A DNA stretch of 64,000 nucleotides, from NCBI RefSeq assembly GCF_021044825.1, contig NZ_JAJNOC010000001.1, positions 682,001-746,000 of the forward strand, given 5' to 3'. Position numbers and translations under genes: made by a program. Source of the DNA: Massilia phyllostachyos (GTDB taxonomy: Bacteria > Pseudomonadota > Gammaproteobacteria > Burkholderiales > Burkholderiaceae_D). Positions 1 to 8,345 of the stretch are shown here, in pieces; positions within the stretch are counted from its first letter, which is position 1; each line of letters opens with the position of its first letter. The notes below the pieces were generated by a model. That model saw only the letters and a program-made list of their open reading frames with translations. It was not told where the DNA came from and did no database searches.

Positions 1-1000
1 CGACCGAGGTGCCCACCGTCACCACGCCGCCCTGCGGCATGGCGTCGCGCGCATTGATGACGACGTTCAGCAGCGCCATCTCGAGGTAGGTCGGGTCGAG
101 CGAGCAGGTCGGCAGGCCGGGGCGCAAATCGAGCCGCAGCTCGACTTCCTTGCCGAGCGTGCGCACCAGCATGTCGGAAAACTCCATCACCAGGCTGTTC
201 AGGCTGATCGGCTTCTGCTCGAGGCGCTGCTTACGCGCGAAGCTGAGCAGTTGCTGGGTGAGCTTGCCGGCCTGCATGGTGGCGCGCTGGGCGCGCCGGA
301 TCGGTTCGGCGGCGGGGGTCTTGCCGGCCGTGAGGTTGGCCAGTTCCAGGTTGCCGTTGATGACCTGCAGCAGGTTGTTGAAATCGTGGGCCATGCCGGC
401 CGAGAGCTGGCCGATCGCTTCCATCTTCTGCGCCTGCAGGTTCGATTCCAGCGCGCTGCGGCGTTCGGTGATGTCCATCTGCGAGGCGAAGAAGTAGAGC
501 AGCTTGCCGTGCTGGTCGAAGATGGGGCCGATGAACAGGGCGTTCCAGAACGCTTCGCCGTAGGCCTTGTAGTTGAGCAGGTCGACCGAGACGGCGCGCT
601 GTTCCTCGAGGGCCTTGCGCACCTCGGCGACGGTGGCGCGATCGGAATCGGGGCCCTGCAGGAAGCGGCAGTTGCGCCCCAGGACTTCTTCTTCCTTGTA
701 GCCGGTGAGGTCGAGGAAGGCGCCGTTGACGAACACGATCGGGTTGTCTTCCTGGTTGGGGTCGGTGACCACCATCGGCATGCGCGTCATCTCGACGGCG
801 GCGAAGAAGATGTTGCCGCGGTCGTCGAGGCCGGGCGCGCCGATGTAGCTGGCCTGCCAGTGGTTGATGCCGGGGCCGCCGGTCGGCGTGACGGAATTGC
901 CCTCGACCTCGCCGCGCGCGTGCACGCCGGCGCTCTGGCCGTCGCCCTGCACGTCGAGCGGGCTGTCGAGGTGTTCGTCCTTGTCCTGTCCGGTTGCCAT
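1..1000 (-). CDS. LOV-domain sensor histidine kinase (3' end outside window)
   Basis: Cytoplasmic blue-light-type sensor kinase, read on the minus strand from ATG at 1000; the frame stays open to the window edge, so the C-terminal part is missing. After a polar N-terminus of about 60 residues comes a PAS/LOV domain (about 65-185) with the flavin-binding motif GRNCRFLQG; the cysteine of this motif, which forms the photo-adduct in LOV proteins, is residue 111. It is followed by a HisKA dimerisation helix with the phospho-acceptor motif MAHDFNNLLQ and the start of the HATPase domain (N-box NARDAMPQGG) just before the edge. No membrane segment is seen. A gap of 124 bp separates it from the end of the polysaccharide operon on the same strand. 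LOV plus HisKA order is well known in proteobacteria. Output partner unknown. Confidence 0.88.
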   Translation of the reverse strand, partial: MATGQDKDEHLDSPLDVQGDGQSAGVHARGEVEGNSVTPTGGPGINHWQASYIGAPGLDDRGNIFFAAVEMTRMPMVVTDPNQEDNPIVFVNGAFLDLTGYKEEEVLGRNCRFLQGPDSDRATVAEVRKALEEQRAVSVDLLNYKAYGEAFWNALFIGPIFDQHGKLLYFFASQMDITERRSALESNLQAQKMEAIGQLSAGMAHDFNNLLQVINGNLELANLTAGKTPAAEPIRRAQRATMQAGKLTQQLLSFARKQRLEQKPISLNSLVMEFSDMLVRTLGKEVELRLDLRPGLPTCSLDPTYLEMALLNVVINARDAMPQGGVVTVGTSV

Positions 1001-1124
1001 TGGGGAATCCTGGGAAGCGCCGCCCGCCGCGCAATAGCGACGGGGCTGTCACGCTTTCACTTTACCCGGACGCCGCCTTGTACTCCGTTCGTGACTTCAC
1101 ACAGCCTGCTGGGCTCGTGGCGGA

Positions 1125-3203
1125 TCAAGGCGACTGCGGCGGCGCGGCGTCGAAGATGGCGATGTCGGTGATGCCGATGCCGAGGGTGCGCACGTCGCCC
1201 ATCCCGGTCAGCGCACGCGGCGACGCCGCTTGCGGCACCGTGATCGCCAGGCCGCGCCGGGCGCCGTCGGTCCGCACGCGGAACTGCACTTCCTGGGGAG
1301 ATGGGCCGACCCGGAAGCTGCGGGTCTCGCTCCCCACCTGCAGGGTGAAGGGCAGGGCGGTGTTGGGGCCGAAGGCCTGCACCCGCATCACGAGCAGCGC
1401 CTCCCGCGGCAGCGGCCGGCTGAAATCCAGCTCGACCCGGCCGGCATCCGACCAGCGGCCCCAGGGCTCGGCGTAGGACAGGCCGCGCGCCGCGCTCACC
1501 AGGCCGCCGAAGGGCTGGGCCATGGCGAAGCTGCCTACTAGCGGGGCGCGGTTGCGCGGCAGGCGCACCAGCGCAAAGCCGGGGCCGGTCTTCCACGGCG
1601 TCACGCCGGCCGGCAGCGGGTGCTCGCCGATCACCAGCAGCCAGCGCTTGCGCACCGGCAGCTGGTAGTCCTGGATCGGCGCGCCAGGTTCCAGCTCGAG
1701 CATGCCGGAGTCGGGGGCGTCGACGTGGAACTGGGCGCGCATCAATTCGAGGATGCCGGTGGCGGCGACCGTGATGTCGTTGCGCTCGCTGGCCGGAACC
1801 TGCTGGTGGGCGAAGCGGCCGCCATGGTCGGCCGGCCAGCCGCCGCGCAGCTGGCCGAGGAAGGCGTCGCTCGCGCGCGCGCCCTGGAACAGCAGCAGCG
1901 GCAGCGCCAGGAACAGGTAGATGCGCGCCGCATGGCTGCTGCCGCGCGCCCACAGGATCAGCGCCACCGCGCTCACCAGCACCAGCAGCTGGCCGGCGCC
2001 GCCCTGCAGGCTGACGCCGGCCAGTTCCGGCGCGTCGACCGGGCTGACCACATAGGTCGGCAGGCGCCAGACGGCGAAGGCGAGCACGCCCAGCAGGCCG
2101 GCGGCGACCAGCCAGGCGGTGCGGCGCGCGCTGGACGGCAGCGGCGCGCCCGGGCGCACCAGCACCACCGCCGCCAGCGTGAACAGCAGCGGCAGCACGA
2201 AGTTGTAGTAGCGCAGGTGCAGGCGCAGCGCCTCCGCCGGGTTCATGGCCGAGATCGACGCGGTGAACGCGACCGTCAGGCCCGCGGCCGAGCCCAGCAT
2301 CAGGAAGGTCCACAGCTGCAGGCGCGCCAGCGGCGCATCCGTCCGCCGCAGGGCCGCATGGCTGAGCAGCAGGTGCAGCAACATCGCCAGCGGCAGGCTG
2401 GCCAGCACGGTCAGCGCCATCAGGTGGCCGCGGAAGTTGATGAAGGCCGGCGCCAGCAGGCGCAGCGCCGAGCCCTCGCCCGAGGGCGAGGCGGCGCTGG
2501 CGTACAGGCTGCCGAACAGGTTCAGGGCCGGCGCGCCCGCCAGCAGCCAGCCGAGGCCGAACTTCACCGCCAGGCCCGCCAGCGGCGCGGCCAGCGCGGC
2601 GCCCAGGGCTTGCCGCAGGCGCGCCGGGCCGCCGGCCAGCCACGCATCCAGCGCCAGGAACAGCGCGAGGGCCGGCATCAGGAACAGGGCGTGCACTTTC
2701 ACCAGGCTCATCAGGCCGACCACGAGGCCGGCCACCAGCGCGCGCCGCAAAGGCGTCCAGGTCGACGGCCGCAGGGCCACCCAGCTGAGGGCGGCGAAGC
2801 CGAAGTAATAGCTGGCTTCCGGCATGAACAGGGCGGTGTACACATTGGTCGGCGCCAGCAGGCCGGCCACGGCCACACCCAGCGCCGCCAGGCGTGGCAG
2901 GACCGTGCGCGCGGCCAGGTAGAACAGCAGGCCGCCGCCCACGAAGAACAGGGCGTTGCCGATCCGGACGCAGTCGAGGAAGCCGTCGCCGCACACCAGC
3001 GTGGTGCGGAACAGCCACAGGTAGAGGTAGGACGGCACCACGGCCTCGGACAGCGGCTGCAGGCGCGCCATCCGCGAGTAGTACCACTCGTCGGCGAAGA
3101 TCGCCGGGTTCAGGCCGAGGTTGCGGTGCAGCAGCCAGGCGAACACCGCCGCCAGCGCCAGCGCCAGCAGCAGCCTGGCCTGGCGCGGTGCGCCGAGGCT
3201 CAA
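1125..3203 (-). CDS. Multi-pass membrane glycosyltransferase-like protein with C-terminal beta domain (paralogue 2)
   Basis: About 692 aa. Many hydrophobic helices cover roughly the first 420 residues, followed by a soluble C-terminal domain. An early extracytoplasmic loop carries FADEWYYSRMARL, the acidic first-loop pattern expected of GT-C enzymes that use polyprenyl-phosphate sugars. The C-terminal part (about 580-690) resembles the beta-sandwich (DUF7024-like) found at the end of phosphoglycerol-transferase-like proteins; this is from memory. The start is taken as TTG at 3203 because it overlaps the upstream TGA (TTGA) and lies just before the first helix; no ATG fits. It is a clear paralogue of the gene at 3200-5290 (shared FADEWYYSRMARL, PSYLYLW, CGDGFL, YYFGF, SLVKVHA). 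Last gene of the operon. The sugar transferred is unknown. Confidence 0.75.
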   Translation of the reverse strand: MSLGAPRQARLLLALALAAVFAWLLHRNLGLNPAIFADEWYYSRMARLQPLSEAVVPSYLYLWLFRTTLVCGDGFLDCVRIGNALFFVGGGLLFYLAARTVLPRLAALGVAVAGLLAPTNVYTALFMPEASYYFGFAALSWVALRPSTWTPLRRALVAGLVVGLMSLVKVHALFLMPALALFLALDAWLAGGPARLRQALGAALAAPLAGLAVKFGLGWLLAGAPALNLFGSLYASAASPSGEGSALRLLAPAFINFRGHLMALTVLASLPLAMLLHLLLSHAALRRTDAPLARLQLWTFLMLGSAAGLTVAFTASISAMNPAEALRLHLRYYNFVLPLLFTLAAVVLVRPGAPLPSSARRTAWLVAAGLLGVLAFAVWRLPTYVVSPVDAPELAGVSLQGGAGQLLVLVSAVALILWARGSSHAARIYLFLALPLLLFQGARASDAFLGQLRGGWPADHGGRFAHQQVPASERNDITVAATGILELMRAQFHVDAPDSGMLELEPGAPIQDYQLPVRKRWLLVIGEHPLPAGVTPWKTGPGFALVRLPRNRAPLVGSFAMAQPFGGLVSAARGLSYAEPWGRWSDAGRVELDFSRPLPREALLVMRVQAFGPNTALPFTLQVGSETRSFRVGPSPQEVQFRVRTDGARRGLAITVPQAASPRALTGMGDVRTLGIGITDIAIFDAAPPQSP

Positions 3204-5290
3204 CGCGCCGCGTGCACCGTGCGGGTGCCGTCGGTGATGGTGATCTCGGCGATGCCGATGCCGAGCTTGCGCGGGTCGCCCGGGTTGCCGCGTTCGGCCG
3301 GCGACACCGGCTTGGGCACCTCGATCACCAGGGTGCGCGCGCTGCCGTCGGTGTCGAAGTGCAGGCCGATTTCCTGCAGGTGCCAGCCGATCCGGAATTC
3401 CTTCTCGACCCCGCCCAGCGTGGCCTTGAAGGGCAGGTCGGCGTTGTCGTCGAAGGCGCGGGCGTTGAGCACCACGCCGACGCGGCGCGGCAGCGGCTCG
3501 GCGAAGTGGATCACGACCTGCTTGGCGTCCGACCAGCGGCCCCAGGGTTCGGCATGCGACAGGCCTTCCAGCTTCGTCACGAACTTGCCGTCCGGCTCGG
3601 TGGAGAGCGGCATGCGGCCGAGCGCGGGATCCGGGTCGGGCAGGCGCACCACCGTGTAGTGGGGCGTGCGCAGGGCCGGCGTCAGGCTGGTCGGCAGAGA
3701 GTTGTTGGCGCCGAGCAGGACGATCCACTTCTTGTTGATCGGCATCAGGTATTCGGGCAGCGGACCCGGCTTGTCGAGCAGCATCGGCACGCTGTCCGGA
3801 TGGTCGATCTGGAACTGGGCGCGCATGATCAGGCCCATGTCGTCGCCGGCTACCACCACGCTGCCGCGTTCGGCGCGCGGGACCACGCTGCTGACGTACT
3901 TGCCGGCCAGGTCGGCCTGGCCCGGCGGGCGGTGCGCCTGCAGGTATTTATCGGAGCCCACGTGGCCGGCCCACAGCGCGGCCGGCAGCGCCACGAACAC
4001 GAACAGGGGCGCGGCGATGCGCTTGCGCGCAGCCCAGGTCACCAGCAGGGCCAACTGCAGCGCCATCAGGATGCGGCCGGCGGGGCCGGTGAGGTCGATG
4101 CCGCCGATGTCCGGGCCGTCGACGGTGTTGAGCGCATAGGTGTGCAGGCGCAGCAGCGCGAACACCAGCAGCGCCGCCATCACCAGCACCAGCGCCCAGC
4201 GCAGGCGCGGCCATTCGCGCACCGCCGGGGCATCGGGGGCGCGCACGTGCATGGCGGCGGCCGCGACGATGTACAGCAGCGGGAACACGAAGCTGTAGTA
4301 GCGCAGGTGCATGCGCAGGCCTTCGTTGCTGCCGGGCGCCGCCAGGCTGGCGGTGTAGACCACGGTCAGGCCGGCGGCCGCGCCCAGGGTCAGGAACACG
4401 AACACGTGCAGCAGATTGCGGGCGTCGCCGCGCGCGCGCAGGGATCGGGTGCACAGCTCGTACAGCAGGATCGCCAGCGGCACGCCGTACAGCATGGTGA
4501 GGATCGCCAGGTGGGCGCGGCCGTTGATGAAGGCCGGCGCGATCAGTTTCAGGCGCGAGCCGCCGCCCACGCCGCCCTGGTAGAAGGGCCCGAGCAGGCT
4601 CAGGCCCGCCTCGCCGGCCAGCAGCCAGCCGAGGCCGAATTTCATGGCGAAGGTGGCCGCCGTGGCGACGAGCGCCATCAGCACGCCGCGCAGGAACCAG
4701 GCGCCGCCGCGGTCCCAGCTGGCGTACAGCAGGAAGGGCACGATGGCCGGCAGCAGGAAGATGGCGTGCACCTTCACCAGGCTCATGGCGCCCAGCACGA
4801 CGCCGGCCGCCAGCGCGTACAGGACCGGATGCCAGCCGGTGCGCGTCAGCGCGATCCAGGCCAGCACGCAGAAGCCGAAGTAATAGGTCGCCTCCGGCAT
4901 GAAGTAGGCGGTGTAGACGTTCAGCGGCGCCAGCGCCGCCAGCAGGGCCAGGAAGAAGGAGACGGGGGCAGAGGTGAAGCGGCGCGCGGTCAGGTAGACG
5001 AAGGGCGAGCCGGCCAGATAAAAGGCGAGGTTGCCGGCGCGGACGCATTCGAGGAAGCCGTCGCCGCAGGACGCGCTGGCGCCGAAGATCCACAGGTACA
5101 AGTAGGAGGGCACGATCGCATCGGCCAGCGGCACCAGGCGCGCCATCCTGCTGTAGTACCACTCGTCGGCGAAGACCGTCGGGTGCAGGCCGTGGTTGCG
5201 CTGGTAGACGAACCAGGCCACGACGGCCAGCGAGAGGAGCAGGGCCAGTGGCCAGGTGGGGCTGCGCCGGGTGGCGTCGTTCGGGATCAT
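3200..5290 (-). CDS. Multi-pass membrane glycosyltransferase-like protein with C-terminal beta domain (paralogue 1)
   Basis: About 696 aa with one N-terminal and many further hydrophobic helices, then a soluble C-terminal domain ending in a strand-rich region (KLGIGIAEITI). It carries the same loop motifs as its downstream neighbour (FADEWYYSRMARL, PSYLYLWIF, SCGDGFLECVRAGN), so the two arose by tandem duplication and then diverged. ATG at 5290 is preferred because AAGAGG lies 9 nt upstream; an ATG at 5314 overlaps the preceding TAA (TAATG) and would add eight residues. The stop overlaps the next start. Likely a GT-C-type transferase that decorates the exported polysaccharide on the periplasmic face; the role is inferred from topology and operon context. 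Confidence 0.78.
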   Translation of the reverse strand: MIPNDATRRSPTWPLALLLSLAVVAWFVYQRNHGLHPTVFADEWYYSRMARLVPLADAIVPSYLYLWIFGASASCGDGFLECVRAGNLAFYLAGSPFVYLTARRFTSAPVSFFLALLAALAPLNVYTAYFMPEATYYFGFCVLAWIALTRTGWHPVLYALAAGVVLGAMSLVKVHAIFLLPAIVPFLLYASWDRGGAWFLRGVLMALVATAATFAMKFGLGWLLAGEAGLSLLGPFYQGGVGGGSRLKLIAPAFINGRAHLAILTMLYGVPLAILLYELCTRSLRARGDARNLLHVFVFLTLGAAAGLTVVYTASLAAPGSNEGLRMHLRYYSFVFPLLYIVAAAAMHVRAPDAPAVREWPRLRWALVLVMAALLVFALLRLHTYALNTVDGPDIGGIDLTGPAGRILMALQLALLVTWAARKRIAAPLFVFVALPAALWAGHVGSDKYLQAHRPPGQADLAGKYVSSVVPRAERGSVVVAGDDMGLIMRAQFQIDHPDSVPMLLDKPGPLPEYLMPINKKWIVLLGANNSLPTSLTPALRTPHYTVVRLPDPDPALGRMPLSTEPDGKFVTKLEGLSHAEPWGRWSDAKQVVIHFAEPLPRRVGVVLNARAFDDNADLPFKATLGGVEKEFRIGWHLQEIGLHFDTDGSARTLVIEVPKPVSPAERGNPGDPRKLGIGIAEITITDGTRTVHAAR

Positions 5291-5313
5291 CGGTGTGAGC
5301 CTCTTGCTATGCA

Positions 5314-6093
5314 TTAGGTGGAAAGGGTGGTGCGCCAGGCTGCCAATGCCGACTGCATCTCGGGCCAGGTGAAGAACTTGCGCTTCTCGTAGTACAGCGC
5401 GCCGGCATGCGGCCGCTCGTTCAGGCGCGCGGGGTCGACACCCTGCACCTGCTCGACGCCGCGCAGCAGGTAGTGCAGCAGCACGAAGGGGAACAGGCCC
5501 AGCCAGGTATTGCGCTGCGAAGGATAGGACAGACAGGCTTTCAGGTGCCGCCGCCGTTGTGCCCAGGGGATGCGAATGGCCTGGGCCGGACCGTTCTCGA
5601 GGAGCGGCGCCAGCACGCGGAACCAGGGTCCACCCAGGTTCTTGGCCTGGTACAGCGAGAACTGCCAGGTGCGCGCCAGCAGGCCGCGCCGGGCGGCCAG
5701 GGTCACGGTGAGCGCATGCAGGGCATCGTGGTCGTGGTGGCCGCCCTCCCAGGCGGTGACGTGGACCGCCTCGATCGCGGTAAAGCTGTCGAACCAGCGC
5801 CCGATCCAATCGGCCGCTGCTTGCAGATTCAGCGGCAGGCGGGCGTCGCCGATGCCCAGCTCGCCGCCGGCGAAGAACACGTCGCTCGCCTCCACCCCGA
5901 GCCTGGCCAACACGGCGAGCGACTCCGCGTTGCGCTGCGCCGCGCTGGCGCTGGCGGTCTGGCCGTCGGTCAGGTAGGCGCAGGCCACCCGCACGCCGCG
6001 CGAGCGGTAGTCGAGGATGCGCTGGAATACGCCGAACTCGTCGTCCTGGTGGGCGAACAGGAACAGCGCCACCGGGGCCGTATCAGTAGGCAT
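5314..6093 (-). CDS. PIG-L/LmbE family deacetylase
   Basis: 259 aa. The N-terminal strand leads into AHQDDE (residues 14-19), the zinc-binding and catalytic motif of PIG-L/LmbE enzymes, which remove acetyl groups from N-acetylglucosamine-type substrates. A later His/Asp-rich stretch (GGHHDHDALH, about residue 120) fits the remaining zinc ligand. The length is normal for the family and there is no signal peptide, so it should act in the cytoplasm. The start overlaps the end of the GNAT gene by 11 bp. In this operon it probably deacetylates an amino sugar intermediate, possibly paired with the adjacent GNAT protein that would attach a different acyl group. The substrate is inferred from family and context only. 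Confidence 0.85.
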   Translation of the reverse strand: MPTDTAPVALFLFAHQDDEFGVFQRILDYRSRGVRVACAYLTDGQTASASAAQRNAESLAVLARLGVEASDVFFAGGELGIGDARLPLNLQAAADWIGRWFDSFTAIEAVHVTAWEGGHHDHDALHALTVTLAARRGLLARTWQFSLYQAKNLGGPWFRVLAPLLENGPAQAIRIPWAQRRRHLKACLSYPSQRNTWLGLFPFVLLHYLLRGVEQVQGVDPARLNERPHAGALYYEKRKFFTWPEMQSALAAWRTTLST

Positions 6094-6943
6094 CGAAGTC
6101 GAGGAAGGTGAACTGGATGCGCGCCGGGTCCAGCTGGGGCGTGCGCGGGGTAAATGCGCGCCAGATCAGGTTCAGCGGCGAAGGACGCAGGCGCTGCGGG
6201 ATGCTGGCGTAGTTCCAGTAGCTGGCCGCGGCGTCCGGCGCCAGGCCGATGAAGAGGCGCAGCGGCGAAGCCGCGGGGCCGTGGCCGTCGACGGTGCCCG
6301 CCGGGAAGCTGCGCGCATCCAGCTCGGCATAGGCCGGCACAACGCCGACCGCGGCCGCGTGGAACTGCAGGCGCGCGCCGCCGTTGCGCCGCGCGACCCG
6401 GTTGTGCGGATTGGCGCAGCGCCAGGCCAGCGCTTCCGGGCTCCAGCTGCGCTCGAACGAGAGCGTGGCCGCCTGCGCCTTGGTGGTATGGCCCAGCGAT
6501 CCGAGCCCGATGCGCGCCTCCAGCGGCCGCACCAGCTGGAAGCCGAGTTTGCGCACGAAGCCCGGCGTGCTGTTGGCGTTGGCGACCCCATACACGCCGT
6601 CGAAGCCCTGGGCGGCGCCGGCCTCGTAGGTCATCGCGGCCAGCTTGGTGAACAATCCCTTGCCCTGGTAGTCGGGATGGGTGGCCGTGTTCAGCGACAG
6701 CAGCACCCGCACTTCCTGCCCCTCGACCCAGGCGCGCGCCGGCACGCAGACGTAGTGGGCCGCCAGGCGCTCGCCGTCCCAGGCGTCGTAGCCGACCGCC
6801 GCGCCGTCCGGGTTGGCGAGGTACAGCCAGTCGAGGTAGGCGGGGGTGAACTTGTCGGTGCCGGGGAAGCAGGCGGCGAACAGGGCGCCGTACTGCGCCA
6901 GGATGGCGGGGTCGTGCTGGACGGGTGCGAAGCGGAATACCAT
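6083..6943 (-). CDS. GNAT-family acyltransferase
   Basis: 286 aa starting MVFRFAPVQ, ATG overlapping the upstream stop as TGATG (translational coupling). The middle shows the acetyl-CoA pyrophosphate-binding pattern of GNAT proteins: a beta strand (RVLLSLNTATHPDYQGKGLF, Q-G-K-G-L at about residue 95) followed by a helix and the GFDGVYGVANANSTPGFVRKLGF segment typical of motif B. The protein is longer than a single GNAT domain; the C-terminal 130 residues are unassigned. The most likely role is acylation of an amino sugar made by this operon. Substrate unknown. Confidence 0.78.
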   Translation of the reverse strand: MVFRFAPVQHDPAILAQYGALFAACFPGTDKFTPAYLDWLYLANPDGAAVGYDAWDGERLAAHYVCVPARAWVEGQEVRVLLSLNTATHPDYQGKGLFTKLAAMTYEAGAAQGFDGVYGVANANSTPGFVRKLGFQLVRPLEARIGLGSLGHTTKAQAATLSFERSWSPEALAWRCANPHNRVARRNGGARLQFHAAAVGVVPAYAELDARSFPAGTVDGHGPAASPLRLFIGLAPDAAASYWNYASIPQRLRPSPLNLIWRAFTPRTPQLDPARIQFTFLDFDAY

Positions 6944-7332
6944 CACTTGAAGATCCAGTATTTGCCGAGCAGGTAGCCGTTCGCCGCCACCAGCGGCAGC
7001 GAGACGATCTTCCCGACCAGCGGATTGTCGAAGATGGCCTGTCCCAGCGCTACACAAGCAATGGTCAGGAGGTAATTGACACCGACCACGCACAGATAGC
7101 GCGCGAAATTCGCCGGATTGGCCGCAGCATTGAAGGTAACACGGCTGTGGAAGGCGTAGTTGACCAGCAGGCCGGCCGCGAAGCCGGCGGTGGCCGCGGC
7201 GGTGGCCGGCACGCCGGACCCGATCAGGAGCTGCATCAGGCCGACGTCGGCCAGCGCGCAGATCAGGCCGCCCGTCACGAAGAGGGCGAACTGGCGCGTC
7301 ATGAACTTGGAAGCGAGCGAAGCGGCGGTCAT
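6943..7332 (-). CDS. GtrA-family membrane protein (putative polyprenyl-linked sugar flippase)
   Basis: 129 aa with four predicted transmembrane helices, the size and pattern of the GtrA/DPMS family (FALFVTGGLICALADVG at the start of helix 1, and a C-terminal YLLGKYWIFK that fits the family's closing motif). GtrA proteins are thought to move undecaprenyl-phosphate-linked sugars made by a GtrB partner across the inner membrane. The gene for such a partner lies directly upstream and overlaps by 4 bp (ATGA). This supports a Gtr-like side-branch modification of the exported glycan. Confidence 0.88.
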   Translation of the reverse strand: MTAASLASKFMTRQFALFVTGGLICALADVGLMQLLIGSGVPATAAATAGFAAGLLVNYAFHSRVTFNAAANPANFARYLCVVGVNYLLTIACVALGQAIFDNPLVGKIVSLPLVAANGYLLGKYWIFK

Positions 7333-8345
7333 GGCTTGCTGCGGAACAGGGTCTTCTTGTGCAGCGGACGGCGCGGCACGGCGGCGATGTCGTAGGCCAG
7401 GAAGGCCAGGATCAGCTGCACGCCCATGATCACCGGCAGGGCGGCCAGCATCACGGTGCCGGCCGGCGTCTCGACGTTCGAGCGCGCCGAGGCGATCCAG
7501 TGCATCACGCCATACACGGCGCCGAAGCCGGCCAGCAGGATCCCGAGCGGCAGCTCGAGCGAGGCCAGCGACATATTGCGCAGGTAGTAGTTGTAGAAGA
7601 TGCGCTTGCCGAGGTTGCGCACGTGCTTGCCGAAGAATTCGGTGACGACCTTCGACACCTTCAGGTTGCTGACCTCGTCGCCGTAGACGGCGTCCATCGG
7701 CACGTCGGTGACCACCGCGCCCAGGATGTTCAGGCGGAACAGCATGTCCGACTCGAAGAAGTAGCGCTTGCTGATCTTCTCGAAGGGCAGGAAGCGCGCG
7801 GCGTCGGCGTGGATCGCGGTGTAGCCGTTGGTCGGGTCGAACAGGTCCCAGTAGCCGGAGGACAGCTTGGTCATCAGGGACAGCACCGCGTTGCCGAACA
7901 GGCGGATCGGCGGCATCGCGCCCAGGCGCTCCAGGTTGAAGAAGCGGTTGCCCTTGGTGTAGTCGGCTTCGCCCGCCAGGATCGGCGCCACGAAGGCCGG
8001 GATCAGCGAGCCGTCCATCTGGCCGTCGCCGTCGATCTTGACGATCACCTTCATGCCGTCGGCGATCGCGGCGCGGTAGCCGGTCATGACGGCGCCGCCC
8101 ACGCCCTGGTTTTCAAGATGTTCGAGCACGGTCACGCGCGGGTCCTGGCAGTTGGCGCGCACGTAGTCGCCGCTATGGTCGGGGCATTTGTCGTCGACCA
8201 CGTAGATGCGCGTGACTTCCGGCCCGACGCCGGCGATCACGCCGAGGATATGGCGGGTGACCTTGTAGCTCGGGATCACCACCGCGATCGGGGCGGTGTG
8301 GGTAGCGGCGGGAGCGTTCACGATTGGGGGAGCGAGTGAGTTCAT
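7329..8345 (-). CDS. Family 2 glycosyltransferase, polyprenyl-phosphate type (GtrB/DPM1-like)
   Basis: 338 aa. A GT-A domain (about 20-250) starts with IAVVIPSYK and carries the nucleotide/metal-binding DDK and DGDGQMD motifs. It ends with two hydrophobic helices (about 265-330), as in GtrB and dolichyl-phosphate mannose synthase-like enzymes that transfer a sugar from its nucleotide donor to undecaprenyl phosphate on the cytoplasmic side. ATG at 8345 overlaps the upstream stop (ATGA), and its own stop overlaps the gtrA-like start (ATGA). Position and domain order make it the likely partner of the GtrA-like protein. The sugar identity cannot be read from sequence. Confidence 0.88.
   Translation of the reverse strand: MNSLAPPIVNAPAATHTAPIAVVIPSYKVTRHILGVIAGVGPEVTRIYVVDDKCPDHSGDYVRANCQDPRVTVLEHLENQGVGGAVMTGYRAAIADGMKVIVKIDGDGQMDGSLIPAFVAPILAGEADYTKGNRFFNLERLGAMPPIRLFGNAVLSLMTKLSSGYWDLFDPTNGYTAIHADAARFLPFEKISKRYFFESDMLFRLNILGAVVTDVPMDAVYGDEVSNLKVSKVVTEFFGKHVRNLGKRIFYNYYLRNMSLASLELPLGILLAGFGAVYGVMHWIASARSNVETPAGTVMLAALPVIMGVQLILAFLAYDIAAVPRRPLHKKTLFRSKP

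Noticed and set aside
1070-1100. GTGAC/TCACA pair between the LOV kinase and the operon end as a CRP-type site
   Set aside because: The half-sites are only a few bases apart instead of six and there is no further symmetry.
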